6,850 nt of DNA from assembly GCA_001871015.1 (NCBI GenBank), contig MNUO01000107.1, forward strand, positions 1 through 6,850, given 5' to 3'. The notes below the pieces were generated by a model. The model saw only the letters and a list, made by a program, of their open reading frames with translations. It searched no databases and was not told the DNA's origin. The position numbers and the translations under genes are program-made. How positions within the stretch are numbered: position 1 is the first letter of the stretch; each line of letters begins with the position of its first letter. Positions 5,202 through 6,850 of this stretch are shown in pieces. Source of the DNA: Candidatus Desantisbacteria bacterium CG1_02_38_46 (GTDB taxonomy: Bacteria > Desantisbacteria > UBA1551 > UBA1559).

Positions 5202-5537
5202 TTGACAAAACTTTATGTTGGGAATTTGAGTTATGAAACCACTGAAGACCATTTGAAGGAACTGTTTTCACAGGTCGGAACTGTGCAGAGCGTCAACATC
5301 ATTAAAGACAAGTACTCTGAAAGGTCAAAGGGTTTTGGGTTTGTGGAAATGTCCACTGAGGAAGAAGCAAAAAAAGCTATTGCAGAACTGAATGAAAAAG
5401 ATTTTATGGGCCGTAATATTGCTGTTGCTGAAGCAAAGCCTCCGCGTGAGCATGGTAGCGGTGGCGGCGGATATCGGCAAGGCAGAGGCGGCGGCGGTGG
5501 CGGTGGATTTGGCGGAAGAAGACGGGAAAGATATTAA
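5202..5537 (+). CDS. Gly-rich RRM RNA-binding protein
   Basis: The 111-residue protein has one RNA recognition motif (about 2-82) followed by a low-complexity tail. RNP2 is KLYVGNLSY (3-11) and RNP1 is KGFGFVEM (about 44-51), with the aromatic residues that stack on RNA. The tail (about 83-111) is almost all Gly and Arg, resembling RGG-type extensions that add nonspecific RNA binding. Bacterial proteins of this layout, first known in cyanobacteria and found in many other phyla, act as small cytoplasmic RNA chaperones, often cold-inducible. The start is TTG at 5202, supported by AAGGAG 5 nt upstream and by the RRM beginning directly after it. The gene appears monocistronic; the rightward promoter at 4825-4852 may contribute. 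A hairpin terminator follows 7 bp or more after the stop. Confidence 0.92.
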   Translation: MTKLYVGNLSYETTEDHLKELFSQVGTVQSVNIIKDKYSERSKGFGFVEMSTEEEAKKAIAELNEKDFMGRNIAVAEAKPPREHGSGGGGYRQGRGGGGGGGFGGRRRERY

Positions 5538-5544
5538 GTAAATC

Positions 5545-5607
5545 AAAAAAGGGGACAGGCACTCCGATGTTAAATCGGAGAGCCAGTCCCCTTTAGTCCC
5601 CTTTTTT
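5545..5607. terminator. Bidirectional terminator made of a REP-like palindrome
   Basis: GGGGAC (5551-5556), GGC (5558-5560) and CTCCGAT (5562-5568) pair with ATCGGAG (5574-5580), GCC (5582-5584) and GTCCCC (5586-5591) around a GTTAA loop, interrupted by two symmetric A-A mismatches. AAAAAA at 5545-5550 becomes a U-run for leftward transcripts (radical SAM gene). For rightward transcripts (RRM gene) the stem is followed by TTTAGTCCCC and TTTTTT. AAAAAAGGGGAC (5545-5556) can also pair with a second GTCCCCTTTTTT (5596-5607). The T-run overlaps the radical SAM stop codon. The regular mismatches and the related arm at 1986 suggest it is also a dispersed repeat. Confidence 0.75.
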
Positions 5608-6850
5608 AATCCACTTCCAAGCCTGCCTTCTTTCTGCGGTAATCATCCCTGGCAATTCTCCACATCCCTTTATTTACTTCATCTTCCCAGATTTTCTGAT
5701 AAAGTTTTTTGACTTCTTCCGAGTAATTATCCAGTTCCTGACGAATTTTTGGGTCTGTGAGCATTTTCCTTGCTCCTTCATGTGTGGGATAGGGATTGGT
5801 CTCTTCATATACCTGACGGATTACCTCGGGGTGGTCAATGAGCGTGCAGGGAAGGTACATATTCTCATCGTATGGCTGCCTGTCCTTAAGTGCTTTAAAG
5901 AATGGAGATTTCAATGCCTGTCTGAGACCTGAAGTTTTGATATTATCACTAGCAAAATGCGCAAAGATACAGGGCTCAATATCACCACGGGAATTTATAT
6001 GAATAAATTGCCTTGCAGCAATGCAGCCCCGCACAAAAGGAGCATCATTCCAGAAATCAATAATAAATAATGGTTTATTATCTCGAATATAATCCCGTCT
6101 GAGTTTCAAATAAAGTCTTTGTTGTGGAGTTGGCATAAATTCTGTTGTAGGGTCTTTTCCTACTGGCATACACAGAAAATACCAGCCAATATAAGCTCCC
6201 TTGTTTATCATTAAATCAATAAACTCATCGCTCATTATTGTCTCAACATTGTATTTTGTAACATAACAGGAATAACCAAACAGTATTCCCGCTTCCCTTG
6301 TCCTGTCCATAGCATCCATTACCTTATCATAAACACCTGGAGCCCGCCTTTCATCTGTTTCTTTTTTAAAACCTTCTAAACTGAACATAAGTGCTACATT
6401 CCCGAGTTTCACAAGCTTCTTTATAGTATTATCATCTAACAGGGTTCCATTTGTATAAATCTGAAAATAGCAATCGCTATGACCAGCCAGGAATTCAAAA
6501 AGATGTGGGTATATAAATGGCTCTCCACCGAGGATTGTGAAAAACGAACTTCCGATTTCATTGCTTTCTTTGACTATTTTGTTCATTATTTCAAGACTTA
6601 AGTCATCTTCTCTTACATAATCTGCAGCATAACATCCCTGGCATCTGAGGTTACATTTCATTGTGGGACTGATAAGAATTGTTGTGGGTGGCTGAAAACC
6701 TTCTTTTTTTCTAAAGCTTTCTCTTATTCCATTGTTGATAAGGAGATGATTAACTATCAAATTAACTGAAAATTTATCACGGCAATTGGGATGAAGTTTA
6801 CCAAGGATTTTCTTGGCATAAATCACGCTGGGATGCTCTTCTTCAAAGCA
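5606..6850 (-). CDS. Radical SAM protein with SPASM/twitch-like extra cysteines, N-terminus probably beyond the right edge
   Basis: Counting from a GTG at 6826, the 406 residues carry the radical SAM cluster CNLRCQGC (Cys58, Cys62, Cys65), GGEP (100-103) for SAM binding, and YTNGTLL (124-130) in the barrel. Beyond the barrel, Cys219, Cys268 (VRGCIAARQ), Cys286 (GDIEPC) and Cys327 (MYLPC) are spaced like ligands of auxiliary iron-sulfur clusters in SPASM or twitch proteins, which modify peptides or act in cofactor and lipid pathways. The C-terminus is an amphipathic, charged helical region. The frame stays open upstream of the GTG for eight more codons to the window edge and the GTG lacks a good ribosome site, so the true start is probably outside. 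No precursor peptide gene is visible nearby in the window. The substrate is unknown. Confidence 0.88.
   Translation of the reverse strand, partial: CFEEEHPSVIYAKKILGKLHPNCRDKFSVNLIVNHLLINNGIRESFRKKEGFQPPTTILISPTMKCNLRCQGCYAADYVREDDLSLEIMNKIVKESNEIGSSFFTILGGEPFIYPHLFEFLAGHSDCYFQIYTNGTLLDDNTIKKLVKLGNVALMFSLEGFKKETDERRAPGVYDKVMDAMDRTREAGILFGYSCYVTKYNVETIMSDEFIDLMINKGAYIGWYFLCMPVGKDPTTEFMPTPQQRLYLKLRRDYIRDNKPLFIIDFWNDAPFVRGCIAARQFIHINSRGDIEPCIFAHFASDNIKTSGLRQALKSPFFKALKDRQPYDENMYLPCTLIDHPEVIRQVYEETNPYPTHEGARKMLTDPKIRQELDNYSEEVKKLYQKIWEDEVNKGMWRIARDDYRRKKAGLEVD

Noticed and set aside
5138-5236. Short basic ORF (33 codons including stop, beginning MSRGRMERR) overlapping the RRM start
   Set aside because: No ribosome site of its own, overlaps the RRM gene in another frame and resembles no family known to me.
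1-6850. CRISPR array or tRNA/rRNA genes
   Set aside because: No evenly spaced direct repeats and no tRNA or rRNA signatures were seen; the repeats present are inverted and dispersed.

Overview
The window looks like chromosomal DNA from an uncultured bacterium of moderate to low G+C. The protein set is ordinary bacterial housekeeping plus accessory genes. Several families of palindromic repeats are scattered through the intergenic DNA and into gene ends. One of them is the dispersed CATTGCG...GAAGCAATC repeat, which I associate with uncultured candidate phyla and some Deltaproteobacteria-like and Planctomycetes genomes. I cannot name a species, and the phylum-level guess is weak.

Layout. Positions 1-82 hold the N-terminus of a leftward gene that leaves the window. 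Positions 83-301 are gene-free but contain two fold-back structures (96-177 and 214-285). From 302 to 3421 runs a compact rightward cluster: PIN-domain ribonuclease (302-703), macrodomain ADP-ribose protein (715-1272), GIY-YIG nuclease (1256-1558), Nudix hydrolase (1545-2036) and an RlmD/RumA-type 23S rRNA uracil-5-methyltransferase (2033-3421). Gaps are 11 bp or less, or the genes overlap. Convergent to this cluster, overlapping it by 8 bp, is an Acr3-type arsenite efflux pump (3414-4484, minus). Its upstream arsR regulator is reduced to a C-terminal remnant (4509-4697) interrupted by a 40-bp palindrome between 9-bp direct repeats. A 59-bp inverted-repeat module with two divergent near-consensus promoters follows (4762-4852). 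Next come a remnant of a methionyl-tRNA synthetase-type tRNA-binding domain (4888-5097), a Gly-rich RRM RNA-binding protein (5202-5537), a bidirectional terminator/REP-like hairpin (5545-5607), and a radical SAM protein with extra cysteines that runs off the right edge (5606-6850, minus).

The most interesting structure is 1237-1590. A GIY-YIG nuclease gene sits exactly between two inverted 34-bp palindromic repeats, and its GTG start and TAG stop use repeat bases. The flanking macrodomain and Nudix genes appear to have been altered by the insertion: the macrodomain protein ends in translated repeat ([11 protein letters not shown]), and the Nudix protein has no in-frame ATG, GTG or TTG start outside the element. 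This suggests a minimal nuclease-encoding mobile repeat unit that was inserted between two operon genes and left both open.

The second theme is decay and rewiring around the arsenite pump. The regulator is broken and the pump may now depend on a strong promoter on one arm of a repeat module.
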